Shown: positions 25,501-35,602, numbered from the stretch's first letter. The stretch is 35,602 bases of DNA from a bacterium (GCA_023480605.1 JAMCWS010000160.1:1-35602); one strand, 5' to 3'. Numbers and translations: made by a program. Notes: generated from the letters alone by a model not told the origin.

Positions 25501-25535
25501 CCATCGATTGGAATCCGGTCATCGAATATCGATAA
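22524..25535 (+). CDS. Secreted GH36-like (alpha-galactosidase-type) glycoside hydrolase with FN3-like and C-terminal beta-sandwich-like modules
   Basis: 1003 aa; signal MTISRWVMVVILAGNAVAQ; N-terminal supersandwich, GSLWDDAGWYDEWGSW, TLIVWMPTFIS, WGDFQWRLDGAPGWGLDP, IDAGSRGGASLMGVDLGRYSCSIELTD; FN3-like TTPPDAPREV...GVEVTWDPAADDNWISGYRVYRIGPDGG. Confidence 0.7.
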   Translation: MTISRWVMVVILAGNAVAQEPGGYLPSTKLNTDAYLRTEKGSDDQRIWVLGTARVEKRLRLKQGRFALVSFRNKRAASEYVQNGGSPEFRLPCGPAILTGLEGNWTFIEQNVRKGGQGELELTLTIERAGIRVTRHYIVYPGTAIIREWTTLENRGAKPVPIANPFFFTTTVLGDTARAGLDLSHFSGAFHNPDSQRLATQRVGADYAHEFSSPYAAMNHMPLMILSPAGAGHGLFFGWDYLGPWSAPMGLFGDSDFHCGPRLDQYNRNLAPGESIELPQAFTGVFNGDLDDLGNEMLDWQYAFAWDFKNPAYFAQPRLAVDFPSPWVAEGGTAENWSCRLALDLYFTDLARYLGAGSLWDDAGWYDEWGSWNGPEFGQVTDYLKKQAMTLIVWMPTFISRPGSQVVRDLGAEVALPNGAWGYEAGIDQSRPEATAWQRKLLDQRVRQWGDFQWRLDGAPGWGLDPLAADQQFRSLVRGFMADHPGCAIDAGSRGGASLMGVDLGRYSCSIELTDGTGVRDYGGYYGSLMLPPDLWHWIILAARGKESRKHYDIRLDRMHLRMNPVWFGDPGTSLPYCKHNTSQDYPVEAITGLRAQSLGDLEKIRKDWDLYAYLRHEGVAGRWSHVFRPKVSGDDPIHYFQRMNRDGTKGVILTTRSWEHPESGPPGAVRIHPKGLDPKAKYDVRFDFDETVYRSRGADLMISGISISILQPGEIIYLNLPRHPGSGADTTPPDAPREVRRRVADYVYTQGVEVTWDPAADDNWISGYRVYRIGPDGGETNLGRVSRGTFYFDRSALATALAQCRYDVETIDGDGNASKRTRARMEPGEPERHYGFSGFGGTQGYRGWSYEWIMDNGQFKPLTWVPTGGYEGRWERRWNTPGMLTIPGTGFIGRTIMTPEASFDVARVFEAPRDGVSILKGVIRRDLPPGQAPATDCHVRLCLNKNQVWPATGHAQIPADGTPVEYQIEAAVHKGDRIAHILERNAQYKSVAIDWNPVIEYR

Positions 25536-25558
25536 ACGACCTGACATGGCAGGTGATT

Positions 25559-26887
25559 ATGAATGCATACCGATTGGCGATTGTGTGCTTGGTGCTGTCG
25601 ATCTGTGGGTTGCGGGAAGGGGCATCCGTGGCCAATGCGACGCCGGCCACTCCGTCGTGTGGCTTCACGGCGGTCGTCGCCCACCGCGGCGACAAAGTGG
25701 TGCTGAGCACCGCCGACGGCCGCATCGTGACCGAACGGACAGCCGGCGAAAATGACGCGCGCCTTATTCAACAGGGCGCCGAGATCTGCCGCCAAGGCGG
25801 CCGCCCCGGCGGCGAACTGCGCATCATGGCCGGCCAATACGATCTGAAGGAATCCATCGTGCTGGATTTCCCCTGCACGGTGTCGGGCGAAGGGCGCGGC
25901 ACGATTCTCGTCCCGCCCCCCAACGACTACGCCATCCGCATCATGAAGACCGAGCGCAGCCCATCGATAAACGATTGGGTCTGGGGACCCGAGCGCGCCT
26001 CGATCCCGCGGTGGTTGACCGACCTCTGCGGCGAGCGTCTCTACGGCGTTTATGTGCGTTCATTGGCGATTGTCGGCAATGGCCGGGGCAAAGGGATCTA
26101 TCTAACCGGGGTCACCGAATGCATCTGCGATGACCTGGCCATCCACTCGACTTACGACGGCGCCGCCATTTACATCGACCGAACCGTCATGGAGTCGGAG
26201 TTTCGCAGTATCGTCTGTTATGTGAACGGCAGCATCAAGAACCGCGAGGCTACCATTGTCGTCGCGTCTCAGGATGACGGCGATGGTAACAATAATATCC
26301 AGTTTACCCGGGTGCATGTGCTGCTGCCCAATTACATCGGTGTGCAGATCGGCACGGATAAAAAATTCCCGCCCCGGCTGCTTTACTTCACGCAGTCCTT
26401 CTTCCACGGCTGGCTGCCCGCCGAGCGCATGCCGCCCTGCGATCTCTTCCTCGTGCATGCGGCGGATCCCGAACGGGGCATTGTCATTTCGGAGAGCCGT
26501 TTCACCAATGTCGGCAAGGCCAATGCCATGTTGCATGTCGAGAAGGGCGCGGTCGACCTCACCAACTCCATCCTGGGCGGAGGGTATGGCAAGACAATCA
26601 TCCTCGCCGATCCGGACACCAAGGTCTCGGTCCGTGGCAATATGTTTCATGAAGTCCAGGACGGCGAATGGAGCCTGGATGCATCCGGCGCCGATGTGAT
26701 CTTCGCCCAGAACATACTTGGTCCCCAAGGGCGGATTCAGTTGCAAAACGCCAGGTCCGCCGTCGTCACCGGGAACCGGTTCGGGCGTTCTGAAAAGGAG
26801 GCGATCGTGGGTGTACCCAAGTGGCTGTTCCGTGCGAAACGCCGGATTCAGGTGTCCGGAAATGTCTTCGCGCCGGCGACGCATTGA
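25559..26887 (+). CDS. Secreted right-handed parallel beta-helix protein
   Basis: MNAYRLAIVCLVLSICGLREGASVANA signal; GGELRIMAGQYDLKESIVLDFPCTVSGEGRGTILVPP; repeated beta-helix rungs (FTNVGKANAMLHVEKGAVDLTNSILGGGYGKTIILADPDTKVSVRGNMFHEV). Confidence 0.8.
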   Translation: MNAYRLAIVCLVLSICGLREGASVANATPATPSCGFTAVVAHRGDKVVLSTADGRIVTERTAGENDARLIQQGAEICRQGGRPGGELRIMAGQYDLKESIVLDFPCTVSGEGRGTILVPPPNDYAIRIMKTERSPSINDWVWGPERASIPRWLTDLCGERLYGVYVRSLAIVGNGRGKGIYLTGVTECICDDLAIHSTYDGAAIYIDRTVMESEFRSIVCYVNGSIKNREATIVVASQDDGDGNNNIQFTRVHVLLPNYIGVQIGTDKKFPPRLLYFTQSFFHGWLPAERMPPCDLFLVHAADPERGIVISESRFTNVGKANAMLHVEKGAVDLTNSILGGGYGKTIILADPDTKVSVRGNMFHEVQDGEWSLDASGADVIFAQNILGPQGRIQLQNARSAVVTGNRFGRSEKEAIVGVPKWLFRAKRRIQVSGNVFAPATH

Positions 26888-27136
26888 GGATCGGTTGGCC
26901 GCGCCCGTACCCGTGGCACTGTGCCTTGGCGTCAGGGCGATCCCCACGATTCCGCAGGGTGATCGTCATTGGCCCCGGCGGGGACATTTCAGGGACGTTT
27001 TAGCGAAATCCGCGTGAGCCGGAATATGCCGGTTGAAACAAAAACATTACTCGCGACCGGGCGTGGCGAATCGTGTAAAGCCAATAAAAACAGGCGCCAA
27101 TTGAAATATCACCCGTAAAGTCAGAAAATTTTCGAG

Positions 27137-27212
27137 TGGAGCGCCTGACGGGAATCGAACCCGTAATCATCGACTTGGAAGGCCGATGCACTAGCCGTTG
27201 TGCTACAGGCGC
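27137..27212 (-). tRNA. tRNA-Gly(UCC), CCA encoded
   Basis: Reverse complement GCGCCTG TA GCAC AACGGCTA GTGC A TCGGC CTTCCAA GTCGA TGATT ACGGG TTCGATT CCCGT CAGGCGC T CCA; cloverleaf folds, anticodon TCC. Confidence 0.96.
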
Positions 27213-27324
27213 CCGAGGCAGGCGTCTTCTCATGATAATGGGCCGGGGCGGCGAGTCAAGGCGGTTTTTCGGCTGACGGTCCCGGACGCGCCGGCCCGTT
27301 CAGGCCGGTCGGGCGTCGCCTGGA

Positions 27325-28233
27325 TCAGACCGGCCCGGCGCCGGTCGGGGGGGCCGGACGGACGTGACGCATCTCCTGGCCGATGTCCTTGAGGTAGGCC
27401 GAATATTCGCAGTCGGGCATCGCGGCCACAAGCGCGTCGAACTGATCCAGGCCGATAAAACCCATGCGCGCGGCCACCTCTTCGGGGCAGCCGACCTTGG
27501 AGCCCTGGCGTTTTTCGAGGATCGCCACGAAGTTGCTCGCCTCCTGCAAAGCCGACGTGGTGCCCGTGTCGAGCCAGGCGGTGCCGCGCCCCAGGGGCGC
27601 CACGCGCAACTGGTTGTGCGACAAATAAACTTTTTGTACGTCGGTGATTTCCAGTTCGCCACGGGCCGAGGGACGCAGGCCGCGACAGATTTCCGTCACT
27701 TGGCCGTCGAAGAGATAGATGCCCGGAATGGCGTAGGAGGAGCGCGGCTGACGCGGCTTTTCCTCGATCGAAAGCACCCGCCCATCGCGGTCGAACTCGA
27801 CGACGCCGTAGCGTTCGGGGTCGCGCACGCGATAAGCGAAGATGAGCCCGCCGCTGCTGAAACCGCGGCAATAATTGGAGATCTCGCTGCGGCCGTAGAA
27901 AAGGTTGTCGCCCAGAATAAGGCAGACCGGGTCGCCGGCGATGAAATCCTCGGCGATGAGGAAGGCTTGGGCGATGCCGCGCGGCTCGGGCTGCGCGCGG
28001 TAGGTCAGCTCGATGCCCCACTGGCGGCCGTCGCCCATCAGGTCTTCGAAGCGCGGCAGGTCGTGGGGCGTCGAAATGACGCACAAGCGCCGGATGCCGG
28101 CCAGCATAAGGGTCGACAGCGGATAATAGACCATCGGCTTGTCGTAAATCGCCTGGAGTTGCTTGCTCGCCACCCGCGATAGGGGGTAAAGGCGCGTGCC
28201 CGACCCGCCTGCCAGAATGATGCCTTTGTCCAT
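27325..28233 (-). CDS. rfbA: Glucose-1-phosphate thymidylyltransferase
   Basis: MDKGIILAGGSGTRLYPLSRVASKQLQAIYDKPMVYYPLSTLMLAGIR...; RfbA/RmlA signature. Confidence 0.97.
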   Translation of the reverse strand: MDKGIILAGGSGTRLYPLSRVASKQLQAIYDKPMVYYPLSTLMLAGIRRLCVISTPHDLPRFEDLMGDGRQWGIELTYRAQPEPRGIAQAFLIAEDFIAGDPVCLILGDNLFYGRSEISNYCRGFSSGGLIFAYRVRDPERYGVVEFDRDGRVLSIEEKPRQPRSSYAIPGIYLFDGQVTEICRGLRPSARGELEITDVQKVYLSHNQLRVAPLGRGTAWLDTGTTSALQEASNFVAILEKRQGSKVGCPEEVAARMGFIGLDQFDALVAAMPDCEYSAYLKDIGQEMRHVRPAPPTGAGPV

Positions 28234-28264
28234 CGTTTCGCTTACCTCTAATCTGCCTGAAAGA

Positions 28265-28320
28265 ACGAATTAGCCACGAAATCGCGCGAAAAACACGAAA
28301 GTCGCAAGGAAATACGAAAA
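28265..28320. repeat. Degenerate ACGAAA-rich intergenic repeat
   Basis: acgaattagccacgaaatcgcgcgaaaaacacgaaagtcgcaaggaaatacgaaa; repeated CGAAA units between rfbC and rfbA. Confidence 0.4.
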
Positions 28321-28355
28321 GCGGTCGGCATTTATTTACCGGGCGCGCCGCGGCG

Positions 28356-28919
28356 TCAGGCCACTCGCGGCCGGACCGTCGCCAGGTAGTGACTGAACGA
28401 CTGGGCGGTCTGGTCGCGCTCGGAGATTATGGGATGGCGGACGGGCCAGTCGATGCCGATCCGGGGGTCATCCCATTTGATCTGGTCCTCGAGTTCGCCG
28501 TGATAAACGGAGCTGCATTTGTATATGATTTCGGCCCCGTCGCTCAGGACGACGTAGCCGTGCGCGAAGCCCCGCGCCAGGTAAAGCATCCGCTTGTTTT
28601 CGGCGCTCAATTCGATGGCGAACCACTGACCCAGAGTCGGCGATTCGGGGCGGATATCGACGGCCACGTCCCAGACGCGCCCCTGGGTGCAGCGGACCAG
28701 TTTCACCTGGCCTTCGCCGCGCTGGAAGTGCATGCCGCGCAGCGAATTTTTGACCGAAAAGGTGTGATTATCCTGCCGCCAGTCGGTGTTGAGGCCGGCC
28801 TGGCGGAATTTCGCCTCATTGTAGCTTTCGTAAAGAAAACCGCGGGGATCGGCGAACACCCGGGGATGTATGATCAGAAGCCCCTCGAGCGGCGTTTTTT
28901 CCACTTCCATCTGCGTCAC
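28356..28919 (-). CDS. rfbC: dTDP-4-dehydrorhamnose 3,5-epimerase
   Basis: PLEGLLIIHPRVFADPRGFLYESYNEAKFRQAGLNTDWRQDNHTFSVKNSLRGMHFQRGEGQVKLVRCTQGRVWDVAVDIR; RmlC family. Confidence 0.97.
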   Translation of the reverse strand: MTQMEVEKTPLEGLLIIHPRVFADPRGFLYESYNEAKFRQAGLNTDWRQDNHTFSVKNSLRGMHFQRGEGQVKLVRCTQGRVWDVAVDIRPESPTLGQWFAIELSAENKRMLYLARGFAHGYVVLSDGAEIIYKCSSVYHGELEDQIKWDDPRIGIDWPVRHPIISERDQTAQSFSHYLATVRPRVA

Positions 28920-29186
28920 CTGTCCGGGCGATTAGCGGGGGGGCGGTGCGTCGCGCGCGGTCGCTCCGCGCAATCGGTCCCCTTCTTTTCCGGCGCATCG
29001 AATCCGCCGGAAAAAACAAGCGGATGGAATTTTACTTCCCGACCGCTCTCTCAGAGTCAACTATACTTCCCGCGCCGGGCGGCCTCAAACGAAAACCGGC
29101 CCCTGGCTGAAGGCCGACAAAGGCAATACGCCACATCGCCGCCACCCAGGGCGAGACTCCGGGCGCGGGCGCCGGGGCCGCGCGCG

Positions 29187-30983
<1,797 letters not shown>

Positions 30984-31093
30984 TCGCCAAACTCCTTTGT
31001 CATGTGTGGCTCGGAGTAAAGGTTGTGGCTCATCCGTCCTCGACCTGGCGGGGATCGAGCCGCCGCGAAAGCCCTGGCCGCGCCAAGGCCCCG

Positions 31094-31122
31094 ATGGTAT
31101 CGGATTGCCAGACTACTGGCAA
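31094..31122 (-). promoter_or_regulatory. Candidate pckG promoter overlapping an 18-bp palindrome (31105-31122)
   Basis: Palindrome TTGCCAG-ACTA-CTGGCAA (+ strand). Minus-strand TTGCCA (31122-31117), 17-bp spacer, TACCAT (31099-31094). Confidence 0.45.
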
Positions 31123-31198
31123 TTTTTTTGTCAACCGCGTTTTTCCGGCCTGCGGGCGTATATCGCCGCCCCCGCCGGCCGCTTGATTCGGCCGGTTT

Positions 31199-34066
31199 TT
31201 AGCGTCCGGTGTAGGCGTTGGGCCGGGTGGCCGCGCCGGCGCTGCGCACCGGCTGGGCCTTCTCGACCTTCTTTTTCTTGGCCGCCAGGGCCATCTGGAG
31301 GCGGTTGCCCTTGTATTTGTTCCACTGGTAGACCAGCGGCGCGGCGATGAAGTCCGACGAGAAGGTGCCCGTGATCGTCCCCAACAGATAGACCTTCGCG
31401 AACGATCGCAATCCCTCGCCGCCGATGAAGTAAAGACAGAGCACGGCGGCGAACACGGTGCCCGAGGTCAGGATCGTCCGCGAGAGCGACTGGTTCATCG
31501 CCAGGTTGCAGATCTCGCCAAAACTCTTGCCGAACATCGTCCGCGTATTCTCGCGAATTCGGTCGAAGATCACGATCGTGTCGTTGACCGAGAAGCCCAT
31601 CAGCACCATTAGCGCGGCCACGACGTCCAGGGTGATCTGCACGTTCCAGAGCGAACCGAGTACGACGACGATGAGCAGGTCGTGTAGCAGGGCGACGACG
31701 GCCGCCACCCCGAAGACGGGTTCGAAACGGAACGCCAGGTAAATCATGATGGCCATCGACCCCAGGCAAACGACCCACAACGCCAGTTTCGAGAAGGCCT
31801 GGCCGCTCTGGGCGCCGAAGCCCGACTGCAATGCGATCGTGAAGGCGTTCGTGCCGGGGAAGGCCTGTCTCAACCCCTGCTCCACGCGCGCCTCGGTGGC
31901 CTCGAGCTGGTCGGCCTGGCCGATCGTCTTCTCCGCGGCCTCGGTCTGGCCGGCGGCCGCTACGGTTTTGACCTTCGTGCCCACCGGCAGCAGTTTGACG
32001 TCGATGATGTAGTAATTGGGGCGGTCGGTGACCGGCTGCACGTTGGGGTCCTGGAGCCCGGCGGCGGTCATGGCGTCGCGGATCGCCACTTCGCTCGTCG
32101 GCTTGGCGAACTGCACCTCGGCGCGCGAACCGCCTTCGAAGTCGACACCCATCTGCAGGCCGCCGCGCGCGATCACGAGGATGAGGCCGACAATCAACAC
32201 GAGGGTCGATCCCGACCAACTGAAATGACGAGCCTTGATGAAATCGAAATTAGAGTGCGGGAAAAAAGACAGACGCCCCAGCGACAGGTGGCCGAACCGG
32301 GCGAACCAGAGGGCGCACAGCGTGTAGGTGACCGTCAGGCCGGTAAACAGGTTGGCCAGCAGGCCGAAGGTCATCGTCAGGGCGAAGCCGAAGACCGAGC
32401 CCTCGGTGAACTGCAGAAGGACCAGCGCCGAGAGCAGCGTGGTCAGGTTCGAGTCGAAGATGACGTTGAAGGCCCGGGCAAAGCCCAGTCCGATGGCCTG
32501 GCCCAATGGCCGGCCGGCCTTGACTTCCTCGCGGATGCGCTCGTAGATGAGCACGTTGGCGTCGACGGCCATGCCGATGGTCAGCAGGATGCCGCCGATG
32601 CCCGACAGAGTCAGGGTGGCCTTGGCCAGGGACATGATGGCCAGGATGATCAAAATGTTGAGGGCCAGGGCCACGACCGAGATGACGCCGGCCGTGCCGT
32701 AGTAAGCGATCATGAAGACGGTAATGACGACCGCGCCGAGGTAGAGGGCCTTGACGCCGTCCTTGATCGACTCGGCGCCGGTCGTCGCGCCGACGGTCCG
32801 TTTGCTCTCGATCTTGAGCGGAGCCTTGAGCGAGCCGGCCTTGAGGACCTGGCTCAGTTCGGTGGCCTCCTCCTGCGAAAAGCCGCCGGTGATGACCGCC
32901 CGGCCGTCGGTGATGGCCGCTTGGAGCACGGGGGCCGAGCGCACGACGCCGTCGAGCAGGATGGCAAGCTGGGTGCCGACGTTGGCGCTGGTCACGTCGG
33001 CGAATTTCCGGGTGCCCGCCGGGTTGAACTCCAGCGACACCTGGATCGGGTTTTGGAAGTCGCTGGGCACGTAACTGACATTGGCGCTGCGCAGGTCCGC
33101 GCCGGTCAGTTCGTCCTTGCTTTCCAGCAGGTAGTCGCTCGTCGTGTAAACGAGCTGGCCCGTGGATTCATCGATGTGGCCGATCTTGCTGGACTTGATC
33201 TCGGTGCCGACGGGGATGGTGACGCCGGGAAGGGGCTTGCCGTCGGCCCCGATGATCTGGTTCATCCGCTTGTCCACCAACCGGAACTCGAGGAAGGCCG
33301 GTTGAATGACGGTGTTGATCAGCTTGTCGGGGTCCTTCTCGCCGGGCACCTGGATGCGGATCTGGTCGGCGCCCTGCAGCGCGATGCGCGGCTGGGTGAC
33401 GCCCAGGGCGTCGACGCGGTCGGCGATGCGCTTTTTGGTGCCCTCCAGGTCCTGGACGAGTTGCTTGTTGATTTCCAGGGCGTTGAGTTCGACGGTGACG
33501 GGCTTGCCGCTGCGCAGGTCGCTTTCGCTGACTTTACCGGAGATGACATCGCGTCCGACGTATTCATTGAGCCGGTTGGCGGCGTTGCGCGCGTCTTCGC
33601 GGTTGGGCAGCTCGATGACGAACGCCGCCTGGCCCGGCACGGCCTTCAGGTTGGCCGTGATTTTGGCGTTGTCCAGGTCGCGCTTGATCGAGGCGATCAG
33701 CTCATTGACCTGCTCGCTCATGGCCTTCTCGCGGTCGAGCATCAGGGTCACGTCGACGCCGCCGATCAGGTCCAGGCCAAGCGGGATGGCGGCGAGGCGC
33801 AGTTGCTCGGTTTTCTTTTCCCAGGCTAGGTAGGCCTGGTTCTTTTCCGACCAGGCGACCCATTGCGGATTCTGCGCTTTCCAGGCGGCGTAGGCTTCGG
33901 TGTTTTGCGCCGCCGGGGCCGGGCCGGTGACCGCCGGCTCGGGGCTGGTCGGCTGAACTTCATGGCGTAAATTCCAGTAATAGCGTGCCGTGGGGATGAC
34001 CAGCACCACCGAAATGACGGTGACGGCGATAATGATCCAGATGCGAAGCCAGGAAATCTGTTTCAT
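31199..34066 (-). CDS. secDF: Fused protein translocase subunit SecDF
   Basis: 955 aa; SecD motifs (RIQVPGEKDPDKLINTVIQ, LDGVVRSAPVLQAAITDGRAVITGGFSQEEA, GGILLTIGMAVDANVLIYERIREE) followed by SecF motifs (VDFEGGSRAEVQF, LMVLMGFSVNDTIVIFDRIREN). Confidence 0.97.
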   Translation of the reverse strand: MKQISWLRIWIIIAVTVISVVLVIPTARYYWNLRHEVQPTSPEPAVTGPAPAAQNTEAYAAWKAQNPQWVAWSEKNQAYLAWEKKTEQLRLAAIPLGLDLIGGVDVTLMLDREKAMSEQVNELIASIKRDLDNAKITANLKAVPGQAAFVIELPNREDARNAANRLNEYVGRDVISGKVSESDLRSGKPVTVELNALEINKQLVQDLEGTKKRIADRVDALGVTQPRIALQGADQIRIQVPGEKDPDKLINTVIQPAFLEFRLVDKRMNQIIGADGKPLPGVTIPVGTEIKSSKIGHIDESTGQLVYTTSDYLLESKDELTGADLRSANVSYVPSDFQNPIQVSLEFNPAGTRKFADVTSANVGTQLAILLDGVVRSAPVLQAAITDGRAVITGGFSQEEATELSQVLKAGSLKAPLKIESKRTVGATTGAESIKDGVKALYLGAVVITVFMIAYYGTAGVISVVALALNILIILAIMSLAKATLTLSGIGGILLTIGMAVDANVLIYERIREEVKAGRPLGQAIGLGFARAFNVIFDSNLTTLLSALVLLQFTEGSVFGFALTMTFGLLANLFTGLTVTYTLCALWFARFGHLSLGRLSFFPHSNFDFIKARHFSWSGSTLVLIVGLILVIARGGLQMGVDFEGGSRAEVQFAKPTSEVAIRDAMTAAGLQDPNVQPVTDRPNYYIIDVKLLPVGTKVKTVAAAGQTEAAEKTIGQADQLEATEARVEQGLRQAFPGTNAFTIALQSGFGAQSGQAFSKLALWVVCLGSMAIMIYLAFRFEPVFGVAAVVALLHDLLIVVVLGSLWNVQITLDVVAALMVLMGFSVNDTIVIFDRIRENTRTMFGKSFGEICNLAMNQSLSRTILTSGTVFAAVLCLYFIGGEGLRSFAKVYLLGTITGTFSSDFIAAPLVYQWNKYKGNRLQMALAAKKKKVEKAQPVRSAGAATRPNAYTGR

Positions 34067-34125
34067 GACCGGATATATTCCTTTTCTTGCTTGACGGGGC
34101 GTCCGGTCTTCAGCGAACGGACGCC

Positions 34126-34881
34126 TCAGAGAACCTGCGTTTTGTTGATAATCAATTCAAAATCGCAATTCAGAAAGTTGGCTGCCCGGCGCGAAATGCG
34201 CATGCGGGAAAGAAATATCTCGAAATATTCCATCACCTGGCTGATGCGGGTGTCAATCTCCAACGTCAGGGTGATCAGGTGGCGCCCGGGGTCGACGCTC
34301 AGGGCCGACTGTTTGGCGGCGTAGTTAACCCGGTCGTGGATGTCGAAATTGATCATCTTGGGATTGCGCACCCGCGAGCGCAGCACGTCGCTTTTATCGG
34401 CGATGATGAGTGCGGCGCCGGGATTGCTGACCGGATCGCCGTTCTCCTCGTCGTGGTTGCCAATGGCCCCCAGCACCACGGCGACTTCCTCCAGCGGCAT
34501 CCGGCGCTCGCGCAGCAGCCCAAACGCCATCACCGCCGCCGTCTGGGGATGGGACTCGCGGTGGACCATGTTGCCGATGTCGTGGAGCAGACCGGCGACG
34601 GCGGCCAGTTCGGCCTCGCGCCGGGGCATGCCGAGTTGCGCCAGCAGGCGGTAGGCCCGCGTGCTGACCCGCGAGATGTGGCCCAGGCCGTGATCGGTGT
34701 AACCGATCGTCTCCAGGTATTTGTCGGCCATCCGGATCAGCGTGACGATCTCGGGATCGCGACGCAGGACCTGGTAGGTGACGCGGGTCGGGTCCAGGCC
34801 GGCGTCGGCCGTTGCCGCCGCCGCTTCCTCGTCCAGAACGGGCTCGTCAAGGGTTTCGAAATCGTCTCGTGCGGAATCCAT
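34126..34881 (-). CDS. HD-domain phosphohydrolase
   Basis: 251 aa; YTDHGLGHISRVSTRAYRLLAQLGMPRREAELAAVAGLLHDIGNMVHRESH...GNHDEENGDPVSNPGAALIIADKSDVLRSRV; HD signature. Confidence 0.9.
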   Translation of the reverse strand: MDSARDDFETLDEPVLDEEAAAATADAGLDPTRVTYQVLRRDPEIVTLIRMADKYLETIGYTDHGLGHISRVSTRAYRLLAQLGMPRREAELAAVAGLLHDIGNMVHRESHPQTAAVMAFGLLRERRMPLEEVAVVLGAIGNHDEENGDPVSNPGAALIIADKSDVLRSRVRNPKMINFDIHDRVNYAAKQSALSVDPGRHLITLTLEIDTRISQVMEYFEIFLSRMRISRRAANFLNCDFELIINKTQVL

Positions 34882-34912
34882 GGTTTCCGTTGCGGGGTCC
34901 TTCGCGGCCGGC

Positions 34913-35296
34913 TCAGCCTTCGGCCTGGCCGCCCTTGTCTTTCTTCTTGACGATGGCGACGATCGCGGCCTTCGAGAAACGGATGTTCACCTTGGGCGCG
35001 ACGTTCACCGTCACGACCCCCTCGTTCTGGTTGACGCTCTCAACGCTGCCGTGGATGCCGCCCGAGGTGACCACGTCATCACCCTTGGCGATCGTGTTGA
35101 GCATTGCCTGGCGCTTGGCCTGGTCCCGCTTCTGGGGCCGCAGGATCATGAAATAAAACAGGACGGCCAGCGCGCCGAACATCAACAGGAGCGGGCTGAA
35201 GGGAGCCGCCGTCGGCGGGGCGCCCGGCGCGGCCGCCGCGCCCCGGTTGGCGGCTTCCTGGGCCCAGGCCGCCGTGCTGAAGAGATCGAGATTCAT
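34913..35296 (-). CDS. yajC: Preprotein translocase subunit YajC
   Basis: LLLMFGALAVLFYFMILRPQKRDQAKRQAMLNTIAKGDDVVTSGGIHGSVESVNQNEGVVTVNVAPKVNIRFSKAAIVAI. Confidence 0.97.
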   Translation of the reverse strand: MNLDLFSTAAWAQEAANRGAAAAPGAPPTAAPFSPLLLMFGALAVLFYFMILRPQKRDQAKRQAMLNTIAKGDDVVTSGGIHGSVESVNQNEGVVTVNVAPKVNIRFSKAAIVAIVKKKDKGGQAEG

Positions 35297-35429
35297 GATC
35301 GTCCCCTTCCAGGAAACAACAAATCAAGATATTGTAATGGCCGGCGGACCGGTTTGAAAGCGCCAAATGGTTCCCGCGCGCAAACAACAGATCTCTTGAC
35401 CGCCTCAAAGGGCGGGCAAAGCCTGCACT

Positions 35430-35457
35430 ACTATCATTATTCGGGCTGGTATGTCAA
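35430..35457 (-). promoter_or_regulatory. Candidate sigma70-type promoter for the yajC operon
   Basis: Minus strand TTGACA (35457-35452), 16-bp spacer, GATAGT (35435-35430); same layout as the rpmH promoter. Confidence 0.5.
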
Positions 35458-35602
35458 CGACAACGGCGCCGCGCCAGCGATTCCGCAAATGGCGCAGCGG
35501 CTGGGAAACTGGCGGCGTGGCGAGGGTTGCGGGCGTTGTGTTTTGCGATGCCGGCGGGTGTGACGGGCGGGGGATTCGCAGGGCGGCGGGTATGATTTTT
35601 CG

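Noticed and set aside
27072-27212. tRNA-Gly as a mobile-element attachment site (9-nt GGCGCCTGT-type match downstream)
   Set aside because: The duplicate is very short, matches the tRNA 5' end rather than the usual 3' end, and no integrase is present.
32225-33829. 534-aa plus-strand ORF
   Set aside because: Antisense to the confident secDF gene; composition typical of complementary-frame artefacts.

Overview
High-GC bacterial chromosomal window with two housekeeping blocks around an accessory, mostly carbohydrate-related region. Left block (minus strand): rpmH-rnpA-yidD-yidC-jag/khpB followed by a partial hisA. Right block (minus strand): yajC, an HD-domain protein, fused secDF, pckG, rfbC, rfbA and tRNA-Gly(UCC). 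The middle holds: a sugar ABC transporter whose solute-binding protein is fused to a MalF-type permease, plus a MalG-type permease; a 1039-aa TolB/FlgO-like (tentative) + TPR envelope protein; a GldA-type dehydrogenase; a frameshifted beta-helix/PMP-type gene; a GNAT and a nucleotidyltransferase separated by an attC-like element; an exported ADP-ribosylglycohydrolase; a Tat-exported enolase-superfamily enzyme next to a frameshifted Tat-exported FAD oxidoreductase; a UroD-like protein; and a secreted GH36-like enzyme with a beta-helix protein. Main points for follow-up: the SBP-permease fusion, the attC-like element between GNAT and NTase, a perfect 33-bp inverted repeat between jag and hisA, several decayed gene remnants, and a palindrome overlapping a candidate pckG promoter. 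No CRISPR array, transposase, integrase or complete new defence system was found. All family assignments come from reading the sequences, not from searches.
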